A stretch of DNA of 64,000 bases from CAZNPL01 sp964574815 (lineage in GTDB: Bacteria > Planctomycetota > Phycisphaerae > UBA1845). This document shows, piece after piece, positions 8,685 through 17,164 of this stretch (its first letter is position 1; every line of letters starts with the position of its first letter). The stretch lies in assembly GCA_964574815.1 (NCBI GenBank), contig CAZNPL010000031.1, positions 1 through 64,000 of the forward strand, written 5' to 3'. Under the pieces are notes generated by a model. The model did not search any database and was not told the DNA's origin. It saw only the letters and a program-made list of their open reading frames with translations. The position numbers were made by a program, and so were the translations under genes.

Positions 8685-9546
8685 ACCTCCCATGAGCGAC
8701 GCCCGGGCTACCGCCGATGTGTTTCTCGAGGCCGGTCGCCTCAATCGTGAGGACCCAGGCCGCGAGGGTTCGCTGCTCCAGTTGCCCGACTATGGGCAGG
8801 CCGTCATGACCGGCGACCTCCACGGCCACGAACGCAACTTCGCCAAGCTGCAACGATATGCCGACCTCGGGACGGCCGCAGCCCGCCACGTCGTACTCCA
8901 CGAGATCATCCACGCCGAGCCGACCGTCGCGCTGGCCGAAGATCACTCTCATGAAATCCTGCTTGCCACTGCTAGATGGAAAATAGACTACCCCGACCAG
9001 GTCCACTTCCTGCACAGCAACCACGAGATGGCCCAGCTCACGGGCAAGGAGATCTGCAAAGGTGGCCGCGTCGTGACGCGCGACTTCGAGCGCGGCGTCG
9101 AGATTCGCTACGGCAGCGGCGCCGAGGACGTGCTCAACGCTATCCTCTCGTTCATCGAGTCATTCCCCCTGGCCATTCGAACGAGCAACCGCATCCTGTT
9201 GTCCCATTCGTTGCCCAACGCCCGCGACATGGGCACCTTTGACCCCGGTGTGCTCAAGCGTTCGCTGCGTCGCGAGGATTACTACGAAGGAGGCCATGCC
9301 TACGTCATGGTCTGGGGCCGCCACCACACGCCCGAAGTGCTCGACAAGCTCGCGGCCGCTTTTGACGTCGACCTTTTTGTCTGCGGTCACCAACCCCAGG
9401 AAGCTGGGTACGACGTCGTCCACGGTCGAATGATCGTCCTGGCCAGCGACCACAACCACGGCGTGTTCCTCCCGTTCGACCTGAAGAAGCCCCAAACCCT
9501 AAAGACTCTGACCCAGCAGATCCGCCCCTTCGCCGGAGTCCCGTAA
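8644..9546 (+). CDS. PPP-like metallophosphoesterase (calcineurin fold), partner of the kinase
   Basis: A 300-aa protein. GDLHGHERNF (about residue 57) matches the GDxHG metal-binding motif of PPP phosphatases, HSNHEM (about 124) the GNHE motif, and GHQP near 247 the later histidine motif. A clear GDxxDRG motif is not seen; the corresponding stretch reads HEIIHAEP, so one metal ligand may be replaced. The start at 8644 lies inside the kinase gene; an alternative ATG at 8692 would remove the overlap. It probably acts on phosphoproteins, perhaps substrates of the adjacent kinase, or on small phosphoesters. The neighbour relationship is seen; the substrate is inferred. Confidence 0.85.
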   Translation: MSNPNRKPTSTLDKPPMSDARATADVFLEAGRLNREDPGREGSLLQLPDYGQAVMTGDLHGHERNFAKLQRYADLGTAAARHVVLHEIIHAEPTVALAEDHSHEILLATARWKIDYPDQVHFLHSNHEMAQLTGKEICKGGRVVTRDFERGVEIRYGSGAEDVLNAILSFIESFPLAIRTSNRILLSHSLPNARDMGTFDPGVLKRSLRREDYYEGGHAYVMVWGRHHTPEVLDKLAAAFDVDLFVCGHQPQEAGYDVVHGRMIVLASDHNHGVFLPFDLKKPQTLKTLTQQIRPFAGVP

Positions 9547-10156
9547 CCTGCGTTATTCAAGGCAACTTGAGCGTGCAACGTCGGACGCAGGAGCGTCGGA
9601 GCTTGTCTTCGGCGCATTCCCCTCTGTCGCCAGCCAAGTCGGAGAGTCCAACGACGGCCGCCAGCCCCGGCTGATTCAAAGTCCAATCCTGGATTAGCCA
9701 GCCCATCATCGGAAACGAAGCCGCATCGTCGTCTTCGGCGGCCAAGCCAGCCAGAAGCGGACTGACGTCGATACTTGACCATGGAACGAGTTCGACCTAC
9801 GGCGCTGGTGACGACACGAGTCTGCCGCCACCTGCCCCGGCGCCGCGATTTCGAATCTCCTCGCTCGTTGTCCTTTTTTGGATAGATACTTACGGCAAAT
9901 CGGCCCAGATCGCTTCGCCAGAATTGCGACCGCACCACCCCAAAACGCTCTAGAAGCCAGTAGTCCGCCGATGCCCGACAATCGGCTCCTTGCTGACAAA
10001 ACAACAGCATCTGTTAGATTATCACAAACCGCACGGCTCTGGCGGCAACGATTGACGCGCTCGATCGGAACGAAGAGAGAATGCCTGAGTGACGGGATGC
10101 GGCCAGGCCGTGGAGGTCCAGGGGGCGAACTTCCAACCAAAGTGAGCGCACAAGCC
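9547..10156. other. Intergenic region without a recognisable gene
   Basis: About 600 bases. A frame continuous with the next gene opens at 9878, but its translation is Arg/Ser/Pro-rich and unlike the conserved protein that follows, so I treat it as non-coding leader. No terminator or clear promoter was recognised. Confidence 0.5.
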
Positions 10157-10762
10157 ATGCCAAATCGACGAAGCGGAACAGAAAAACGCTCGCGCAAGAA
10201 GATCACAGCTCTGGATCGGCTCAGGCCGGTGGAGGCGCAGACCGTTCTTCATCACCTTCTCGCCGCTCACAAGGAGCTGCGTGTGGAAGCTCAGCAGATG
10301 GCAGAGTCGCTGCTGAAGGACGTGGATTGCGAATGGGTTGCCGAGGACGTGGAGGATGCGGTGCGCGACGTAGGGATGGACGAACTGGGGAGCCGGGCCG
10401 GGAGCCAAAGTTGGGGATACGTCGAGCCTGGTGAGGCAGCGTGGGAAATCCTGCAAGAGCGTATTTCGCCGTTTATAGAGGACATGAAGCGGCAGCTTGA
10501 CCTCGGTCTCGATGCGGAAGCGCTGGAGATGTGCAAAGGGATCGTGCTCGGCCTGTACCGCGTCCGCAATGCCCAGGACGATCACGTGCTCCAATGGGCC
10601 CCTGAGTTCCCGGCGGAGACAGCCGGGGAGGCCGTGGCCGCATGGCGTGGAGATGGCGGCAAGAAAAAAGCAGCCAGAGCCCGTCGCACACGACTCGCAT
10701 TCCCGTCGGACTTTGCGAAGGAGTCGGTGCCCGAATGGGAGGACCTCATCGCCCGATGGTAG
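10157..10762 (+). CDS. Conserved hypothetical alpha-helical protein
   Basis: A 201-aa soluble protein. The ATG at 10157 is chosen because the conserved-looking helical region starts shortly after it. The body is rich in Glu/Leu/Ala helices (HLLAAHKELRVEAQ, EDVEDAVRDVGM, EAAWEILQERISPFIEDM) with an acidic middle and a Lys/Arg-rich tail. I recognise this style from uncharacterised proteins found in several phyla, often with a GYVEP-x-EAAWE segment, but cannot assign a function. No signal peptide, membrane helix or catalytic motif is visible. It stands alone between intergenic regions. Confidence 0.7.
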   Translation: MPNRRSGTEKRSRKKITALDRLRPVEAQTVLHHLLAAHKELRVEAQQMAESLLKDVDCEWVAEDVEDAVRDVGMDELGSRAGSQSWGYVEPGEAAWEILQERISPFIEDMKRQLDLGLDAEALEMCKGIVLGLYRVRNAQDDHVLQWAPEFPAETAGEAVAAWRGDGGKKKAARARRTRLAFPSDFAKESVPEWEDLIARW

Positions 10763-11099
10763 AGGCCGTTTTCCAGCACGAGTGCGGAGGCGAACGACGG
10801 CGGGACGTGCCCCGAGGGCATTTGCCCATCTTGCGGCATAAAGAGCGTGGGCTGCCGAGCCGGGGCGTGATTCTTACCGCGCGCAGCACCGCGTGAAGCG
10901 CGGCGGACCGCGGTATCTTACGACCTGTGCCGGTTTCTCTGAAATCGCGGAATTCACAGCCTATGGCAATCCCATTGTGTCCAACGTAGAACTCCTGTCG
11001 TGGGGCACCGCTGTCCGAGCGAGCCCGCTACCATCTCATTCAAACGTCAGGAAAGTCCCATTCGGCGTGAAACGGTACAGCGACTTGCATCAACTCAAG

Positions 11100-11139
11100 A
11101 AGGATGACGCCCTGTAGTAAAGGATCACGCCCTGTAGTA
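11100..11139. repeat. 20-bp tandem duplication in a gene-free stretch
   Basis: Two back-to-back 20-base units, 11100-11119 and 11120-11139, differ by one base (AAGGATGACGCC.../AAGGATCACGCC..., both ending CCTGTAGTA). They sit in a region (10763-11207) between convergent genes where I see no supported gene; short frames there look random. Confidence 0.75.
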
Positions 11140-11207
11140 CGATGCCGCATCTGTATGCCCCCGGAATGCCATGTCCGCGTCGGCGTAAACTAGCTTGAAG
11201 GCTTTGA

Positions 11208-12788
11208 TCAATCATTCAACGACACCAGACGAGGCTGGATGCGTTCGGGGGCTTCTGTGGGAAGGCGGACGGTGAAGGTGCTGCCTTGGTCGAGCTCGCT
11301 CTCTACGTTGATCGAGCCGCCGAGCATGTTCACCAGTTCCTTGGTGATCGCCAAACCCAGGCCCGTTCCGCTGTGCTCGCGCGTCAGGGATGAATCGATC
11401 TGCCGGAATTTCTCGAAGATGGCCGCGTACTGTTCCTTGGGGATACCTGCGCCGGTGTCGGTGACGCTCAGGCAGACGAATCCGTCATCGGCCGGCTCGG
11501 CCTTCAACTGGACGCGGCCTCCTTCGGGCGTGAACTTGATCGCATTGCTTAACAGGTTGTAGAGCACCTGCTTGACCTTGCCCGAATCTGAACGCATCTG
11601 CGGCAGGTTCTCCGTAGCAGGGCCTTGAAGCTCGATGCGCTTCTTGTCGGCCAGCGGGCGGACAAAGTCGATCAGCGCCCCGCACGTTTCGGCAAGCGAA
11701 AACTCCGCGATGTGCAGCTCGACCTTGCCGGCCTCGATCTTGGCGAGATCAAGTAAATCGTTGATGATCTCCAGCAACGCGCGCCCGTTGGCCAGAATGT
11801 TCCGGGCGTAGCGCACCAGGCGCGTCTTGTCCTCCGGCGGGTCCTCCAGCGTATCCCGCAGCAGTTCGGCGAAGTTGATAATCAATCCCAGCGGCGTGCG
11901 AAGCTCATGGCTCACGTTCGCAATGAACTCGCTCTTGAGGCGATTGGACTCGTACAACGCCACGTTCGTCTCGGCCAGCTCCTCGAGCTTGACGTCCAGC
12001 GAACGATTGATCGTCTCGAGTTCCGCATGCGACGACTGCAAGTGGGCCAACATGTCGTTGAACGCCTGGGCCAGGTCCTCGAACTCGTCGCGCGTCTTGA
12101 TCGCGGCCCGCACGTCGATGTCGCCGCCGGTCACCTGCTCGGCCACGCCACGGAGCTCCCGTACGGGCGACAGGATCACGTACTGCGTCACCAGATAAAA
12201 CACCAGGATCGCCAGAAACACGCCGGACAGGCCGGCGAGGATCACCACGATCAGGCTCCATTGCCGGCTCTCGGCCTGCACCGGCAACTGCACGTGCACC
12301 ATCCCGCGCAGCTTATTCGGCTCCGGATCGGCCTCGGACGATCGAACCGCGACGGCGAGCCGCACGACCTGCCCGCCCTCGTCGGTTTCCTGGAACTTCT
12401 GCGTGTACTCGACGGTGGGGTCCTGCTGGAAGCGGCGCATCGTCTCGAGCAGAAAGCCGCGCGGGGCCAGCCGCTCCAGCTCGTCCTGCTGATCGATCGA
12501 GAGCAGGTTCGGCAGCGGCGCCGTCGGCAGGTCGAGCAACTGAGCCGTCCGGGACCAATCGCGGATGAGGTGGGCTCGCGCCGCGTCCCAGTCATCCGGC
12601 CCGTCCACGCCGGCCGCGAGCCGCGCCGCCGTCGCCACGCGCAAGGCCCGCTGCACCTCCGACTCCTCCGACAGATGCAGCATGCGCACCCACGGCAGGT
12701 AGAGACTCGCTCCGAGGATGAGCAGCACCGCCGCCCCGAAGAGTATGCGGCACTTGGTCGCCAGCGAGATCTTTGGCCACAGACGCAT
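11208..12788 (-). CDS. Membrane sensor histidine kinase (HAMP-HisKA-HATPase_c)
   Basis: A 526-aa two-component sensor. The ATG at 12788 is taken because the polypeptide then begins with a short basic segment and a transmembrane helix (ILFGAAVLLILGASLYL); longer frames add only low-complexity sequence. A periplasmic domain of about 160 residues follows, then a second transmembrane helix, a HAMP domain (PVRELRGVAEQVTGGDI), a short coiled coil, HisKA with phospho-acceptor His in NVSHELRTPL (about residue 290), and HATPase_c with N, G1 (DTGAGIP) and G2 (GTGLGLAI) boxes. No response regulator is adjacent, so it is an orphan here. The gene is divergent from the secreted protein at 13022. Confidence 0.93.
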   Translation of the reverse strand: MRLWPKISLATKCRILFGAAVLLILGASLYLPWVRMLHLSEESEVQRALRVATAARLAAGVDGPDDWDAARAHLIRDWSRTAQLLDLPTAPLPNLLSIDQQDELERLAPRGFLLETMRRFQQDPTVEYTQKFQETDEGGQVVRLAVAVRSSEADPEPNKLRGMVHVQLPVQAESRQWSLIVVILAGLSGVFLAILVFYLVTQYVILSPVRELRGVAEQVTGGDIDVRAAIKTRDEFEDLAQAFNDMLAHLQSSHAELETINRSLDVKLEELAETNVALYESNRLKSEFIANVSHELRTPLGLIINFAELLRDTLEDPPEDKTRLVRYARNILANGRALLEIINDLLDLAKIEAGKVELHIAEFSLAETCGALIDFVRPLADKKRIELQGPATENLPQMRSDSGKVKQVLYNLLSNAIKFTPEGGRVQLKAEPADDGFVCLSVTDTGAGIPKEQYAAIFEKFRQIDSSLTREHSGTGLGLAITKELVNMLGGSINVESELDQGSTFTVRLPTEAPERIQPRLVSLND

Positions 12789-13021
12789 GGGCCTTATTGT
12801 AATGCAATCCCAACCGTTTGACCGCGCCGGCCGGCCGGTTAGTCCGCGTGGCGACGGGGCGGGGACCCGCGGGGGTCCAGGACGTCGCGGTCGCAACAAA
12901 CCGAGCCGCGGCCGAGACGGAGCGGATGGCCCCGGTTGCATGGCCGCTGACCGTCCACTACTCTCTATTGCTGCTGGTGAACCCTCCGGCGGCGATCCCC
13001 TGACCACCCCGGGTCCATCCT

Positions 13022-14491
13022 ATGAGTCGAGCTTCTTTAATCAGCATCGGTCTCGTGCTGGCGGTATCGACGAGCGGGCGGCTTGTAGAGCCCGCACGCG
13101 CCGTTGAGCCAATGCTTGTCCATGCCGTGCCGGGCAAGCCGCTGGCGGCCGTCCTGATCGACGGTGGTCCCCGCGAGAAATCCGCTTCCGTCTTGGACAG
13201 TCTGGCCAAGGGGCTCGGACATGCGGCGCGCATCGGCCTGCTGTCCGGGATGGACCTCGAGGCGCGCCTGTGGCTCGATCTGGTCGCGGCGTGGCCGACG
13301 CTGGCCGAGCAGCCGCTCGCGATCGTGCTGACGCACCTGACGGTTCAACCTTACGGCGACGGCCACCGGCTTGACGAGGTGCGCCTGGCTGTGCTGCTCC
13401 ACACGAAGGGCGAGAATGAGCGGATCATGGGGGCCATTCAGCAGTTCCTGAATCGCTACACCAACACCCGCGTCTGCCGCGTGGAGCCGGTCGAGTCCGG
13501 ACCGCCGGGCAGGTTCCGGCTGGTCGACCGTCGGTTGCCGAAATGGGCCGTCATCGACTGGGGCCCCGTCGGCGAGTTCTACGTCATCGGTATCGGCGAA
13601 GCGGTCTTCGACGAAGCGGCCCGATCCCTGGCCGACGAATCCTGTTCCGCCGACTCGGGCGGTCGGCTGGAGAGCGCGTGGGTCGCCCTCAACGGCGAAG
13701 ACGCCGTCGCGTTCTGGCTCATTGACTTCGAGGCTTTGCGATCGTCTCTGCAACCTGCCGCCGAGGACATACCGGCGAGGGTGCTCCAAAGTATCAACGT
13801 GAACCAGTTCGATCACGCGGCGTGGTCGCTGTATCGACAGGGACAGGCGGTGAACCTGGAGTCACTTTACTTCAGGGGCAACCAGGCGCAGCGAATCACG
13901 ATCGCGGACCCTGCCACACCGCGCGAGCAAGCCGAAGGGCTGATCCCCGAAGAAGCGGAAACGTACACGCTCATTCGATGGGACCCCAAGGCGCAGGTCC
14001 TCCAGGCGCGCGACGCCTATCTTCGGGCACGAAGTCCGTCGAACGTCAGGAAGCTGAAACGAAATATATCCCACTTCGAAGATCAGCTTGACGTTTCGCT
14101 CGAGCGCGACCTGCTGGACCAGTTGGGGCCGCGTCTTCTGTTTCACAGCTATCCTCGTCATCCGTTGAGCCTCGGCTCCTTGCGTACCATACAGATCGAG
14201 ATCGCCGGCTCCGCAGCACTCGTTCGGTCGACCCTCGACAAGCTCTTTACTCGCTGGCAGCAGCAGTGGGTGCTCCGCGGCCCCGACTCCGAGGGTGTGC
14301 TGTCGTTCTCCTGCCCACTGCTGCACAAGGCCGACGACGGAGTCTGGTACCTGCAGTTCGGCCTGTACGGGCCGGCGGCGGCCGTCTGCGGCGAATGGAT
14401 CGTGATCAGCGTCTCGCCGCTGGCCGTGCGGAAGAATCTGGAGCGGATCGGCGCCGTGCACAAGGGGCCTTCGTCGGGGAACACGAGGTGA
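13022..14491 (+). CDS. Secreted protein of unknown function
   Basis: A 489-aa protein with a signal peptide (SLISIGLVLAVSTSGRL... about residues 1-28). The rest is a mixed alpha/beta exported protein with no enzyme motif that I recognise; repeated short blocks about inhibitor-like or scaffold domains (for example FGLYGPAAAVCGEWIVIS near the end) recall DUF3352-type secreted proteins, but this is weak. Its TGA overlaps the GTG start of the MFS gene (GTGA), so the two are translationally coupled and may share a physiological role. Confidence 0.7.
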   Translation: MSRASLISIGLVLAVSTSGRLVEPARAVEPMLVHAVPGKPLAAVLIDGGPREKSASVLDSLAKGLGHAARIGLLSGMDLEARLWLDLVAAWPTLAEQPLAIVLTHLTVQPYGDGHRLDEVRLAVLLHTKGENERIMGAIQQFLNRYTNTRVCRVEPVESGPPGRFRLVDRRLPKWAVIDWGPVGEFYVIGIGEAVFDEAARSLADESCSADSGGRLESAWVALNGEDAVAFWLIDFEALRSSLQPAAEDIPARVLQSINVNQFDHAAWSLYRQGQAVNLESLYFRGNQAQRITIADPATPREQAEGLIPEEAETYTLIRWDPKAQVLQARDAYLRARSPSNVRKLKRNISHFEDQLDVSLERDLLDQLGPRLLFHSYPRHPLSLGSLRTIQIEIAGSAALVRSTLDKLFTRWQQQWVLRGPDSEGVLSFSCPLLHKADDGVWYLQFGLYGPAAAVCGEWIVISVSPLAVRKNLERIGAVHKGPSSGNTR

Positions 14492-15681
14492 ACGGCGGCG
14501 AGCGTCTTTATACCTTGCAGTTCCTCCAGGTCCTGATCGGTACCAGCCTGACCATGGTCGGCATGTCCATGCAGTACCACTTCGGCGAGTTCGTTGCGCA
14601 CCTCGGGTACAGCGAGGCCGTTCTCGGATGGGTCACCGGGATCGGCGCATGCGGTAGTATAGTACTTCGACCGCACGCCGGGGCCTGGATCGATCGGGTC
14701 GGCTGCCGCCGGGCCTTTCTGGCCTCCGCCCTCTGCGGCGCGGCGGCCAACTTCTCCTTCCAGTTCGCCGAATCGCTTCCGGTGGTCTGTATCCTGCGTG
14801 TTTTGATGGTGGCCTCGCACGCGACCTTCCTGACCACGACGGCGGTGTATGCCGCACAGATCGCGCCGCCGCCGCGCCGCGCCGAAAGCCTGGGCATGGT
14901 CGGCATCGGCGGGTTCCTCGGCATGATGACTGGACCCGCCATCGGCGACACTGTCTTCAAATACGCCGAAACACCGGCCGAAGCCTTCACCGTTTTTTTC
15001 TCGATTGTGGCCGGCGTGAACCTACTGGCCGGTCTGGTGGTAATGACGTTGCGGGCGCCTTCGCACAGCGAGCAGCATGAGACCGTTCCCTTTCTCGTTT
15101 TGATGCGCCGGCACTGGCCAGGCTCGATCCTGCTGGTCGGCGTCGTCTTCACCGCAGCGTTGACGATCCACATGTCGTTCCTGGAGCGGTACGCGCACCA
15201 CCGCGGATTTGACGATATTCGCACGTTCTTCTTTGTGTATGCGCCCACGGCGATCATCCTGCGCCTGTTCTGTCGCCGCGTGCCGGAGCGGGTGGGCCGG
15301 GCCCGTCTGTGTGCGGCCGGGCTGTCGGCGATGGCCGTCGGCATGCTGCTGTTCATTCCGGTGCGCGACGAATGGCACCTCGTCTTCCCGGCGGTGGTGA
15401 TGGGCGCCGGCCACGCGTTCGTTTTCCCCTCGATGATCGACCTCTCCGCCGAGGCCATGCCGTTGAAGCACCGTGGGGTCGGCACGTCGATCGCTTTGGG
15501 CGCCGGCGACGTGGGCATTTTGTGCGGCGGCATCGCCTGGGGCGAGTTGATTGACGGACAAGGCTGGACGCCGACGTTCATCACGGTGGCGCTGATCATG
15601 TGGACAGTAGCGGCCTTCTTTGCCTGGCGCAGGAGGAACGTGGTGTTCGGCCAGACGCCGGATACGGTGCCGTCTGCTTGA
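14488..15681 (+). CDS. Major facilitator superfamily transporter
   Basis: A 397-aa polytopic membrane protein. The start is the GTG at 14488, overlapping the preceding stop as GTGA; upstream in-frame sequence is an out-of-frame shadow of the previous gene. About twelve hydrophobic helices are seen. MFS signatures include an A-like motif after helix 2 (DRVGCRR) and the paired six-helix layout with a loop of charged residues in the middle (about 190-205). The second half has the pattern of drug/metabolite efflux MFS proteins (GHAFVFPSMIDLSAEAMP). The substrate is unknown. The repeat block at 15682 starts immediately after the stop. Confidence 0.88.
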   Translation: MNGGERLYTLQFLQVLIGTSLTMVGMSMQYHFGEFVAHLGYSEAVLGWVTGIGACGSIVLRPHAGAWIDRVGCRRAFLASALCGAAANFSFQFAESLPVVCILRVLMVASHATFLTTTAVYAAQIAPPPRRAESLGMVGIGGFLGMMTGPAIGDTVFKYAETPAEAFTVFFSIVAGVNLLAGLVVMTLRAPSHSEQHETVPFLVLMRRHWPGSILLVGVVFTAALTIHMSFLERYAHHRGFDDIRTFFFVYAPTAIILRLFCRRVPERVGRARLCAAGLSAMAVGMLLFIPVRDEWHLVFPAVVMGAGHAFVFPSMIDLSAEAMPLKHRGVGTSIALGAGDVGILCGGIAWGELIDGQGWTPTFITVALIMWTVAAFFAWRRRNVVFGQTPDTVPSA

Positions 15682-15960
15682 CCGGGGGAGGAGAGAGGGA
15701 CGGAGGGACACAGGGACGAAGGCTTGTTGGCGGGGCGGGGCCTTGCGGGCGGGGTTCCGGGTGGCTTCAATTGGTTCTTTGATCGTCCGGGGGGTCTGGC
15801 TGGCGGGGCGCGCCCTGGAGTGCTCGGCGCCGTGGGGGCGGCTGTGGGCTGACAACTGACAACTCGTTGCACGTCTGGTCTGGCTGGGCATTGTTCGTTC
15901 ATCCGTCGTTGGCCCCGTCGGCGCGCACTTTGGGTGCGCTTCTCCTTTCCACCCTATAGA
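15682..15960 (-). repeat. Second copy of the degenerate repeat island, inverted
   Basis: Read on the minus strand, this block matches pieces of 60-1030. Examples are the CCCCCCGGACGATCAAA segment (about 395-425 there, 15770-15800 here) and the AAGCCTTCGTCCCTG segment (about 970-985 there, 15710-15725 here), together with the TCAGTTGTCAG heptamers. In both places the block starts right after a stop codon and has the same orientation relative to the upstream gene. Confidence 0.65.
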
Positions 15961-17164
15961 ACATGGGGGCTGTTCGGGGTTTGCCTGGAAAAGTTGGAAC
16001 AAGTGACTGCGCGCGCTGTTGGCTGTGATTATCGGTCTTGGGAGGCTGGTGGAGCCATTAGCCGTCAGCCATCAGCCATGAGCCGGTAGGAGTCGAGCAT
16101 GGGTCGCTGATCGGGGGGTTCGTCTTCCGGCGGGGCCGCCTGGTGAGGGGGCCGGGCGTTCAAACTCGCGGTACTGATCGGGTGCGGTCAGGCGTTGTGT
16201 TGTGAGGCCCCTGCACGATTCCGCGTTGGATTGGCGTCGATTCGTGAGTCCAGGCTGCCAGTCCGCCGGGGCGGCGTGGGCAACGCGCCCTCGGCCGTAC
16301 CGACGGGACTCGTGGTGTCAACGAACGCCGGATACCCGGTGTTCACACGCTGGGCTATTCTCACGCGCCCCTCCGCGGCAACGCGGTGCGCGTCAAGCGT
16401 TACGTTTCGCTTGAGACACCTGCGCACGGCCAAGCTTCGTCGCCGAGGGCGGCGTCGCTGCCTCATGGCAGTCGGCGAGCCCGCTCTTTGAGTGTCGCGG
16501 TGGTGATCGACGTTTGCGTTTCCTAAAGGAAGGAAAAAGGTGCATCAAGATGCACCCTACGGGGGGCGATCGGGGATTAATGTCCGTCCCCCACACCTCG
16601 CTTGGCGAAGGATGAGCGACCCGGATTCGCCAGGGAAGGTGCATCGAGATGCGCCCTACGGAAGGATGTGACACCAAGATGCACTCTCCGGGTGCGGGAA
16701 GTGTCCATTGGTGGTGCTGTTGCGGGATTTTGCGGATACGGGTTGACCCGCGGGCGCTTAAATGGGTAACTTATTGTCAGCAGTCGGCTTGCGCCGTTCG
16801 CGCGGGTGGCCGCCGGGTTCTGGCGGTTTGCCATGCTTCGGATACATCGTGCGAATTCACAAATGGCTCGATTGAGTCGGCCGCGCGAACGGGGTAGTGT
16901 GGCACGGTTCCTGTTCACTGCCTCGTGGCCATAGACGCGGTCCAGCGAGGCGGAACGTAAGTGTCGGGGATCACCGGTGGCTCGACGCGCACTTCGATAC
17001 GCCATGGCGTTCGAGTGGATACGACAGGGCTCGTACCGCCCGATCGCCGAGACAGCCCGCCTGACCATGAAGACAACAAGTCCCCGGCCCACCCGCGGTC
17101 GGGTCACGCATCCGGGCGTGGACTCGCGGATGCGCAACCAATCACCCGCTTTTGAGGATATGTC
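15961..17164. other. Gene-poor region before the Cys-rich protein gene
   Basis: About 1.2 kb without a supported gene; open frames on both strands give random-looking Arg/Pro-rich peptides. The stretch 16060-16085 holds GCCGTCAGCCATCAGCCATG heptamer-type repeats, and 16539-16690 carries the palindromes listed separately. Confidence 0.5.
16539..16690. repeat. Cluster of REP-like palindromes
   Basis: GGTGCATCAAGATGCACC at 16539-16556 is an 8-bp-arm palindrome followed by CTACGG. A diverged copy (GGTGCATCGAGATGCGCC, also followed by CTACGG) is at 16638-16655, and a third decayed copy (CACCAAGATGCACTC) is near 16671-16685. A fourth related piece in reverse orientation (GTAGGGTGCATCTCGACGC) follows the tRNA gene at about 30237-30255. 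Short palindromes with a conserved flank are typical of REP elements. Confidence 0.65.

Noticed and set aside
10893..11117. 74-codon plus-strand frame
   Set aside because: No ribosome-binding site, no conserved features, ends in the tandem repeat.
11907..12821. 304-codon plus-strand frame
   Set aside because: Antisense to the histidine kinase gene; no recognisable domain.
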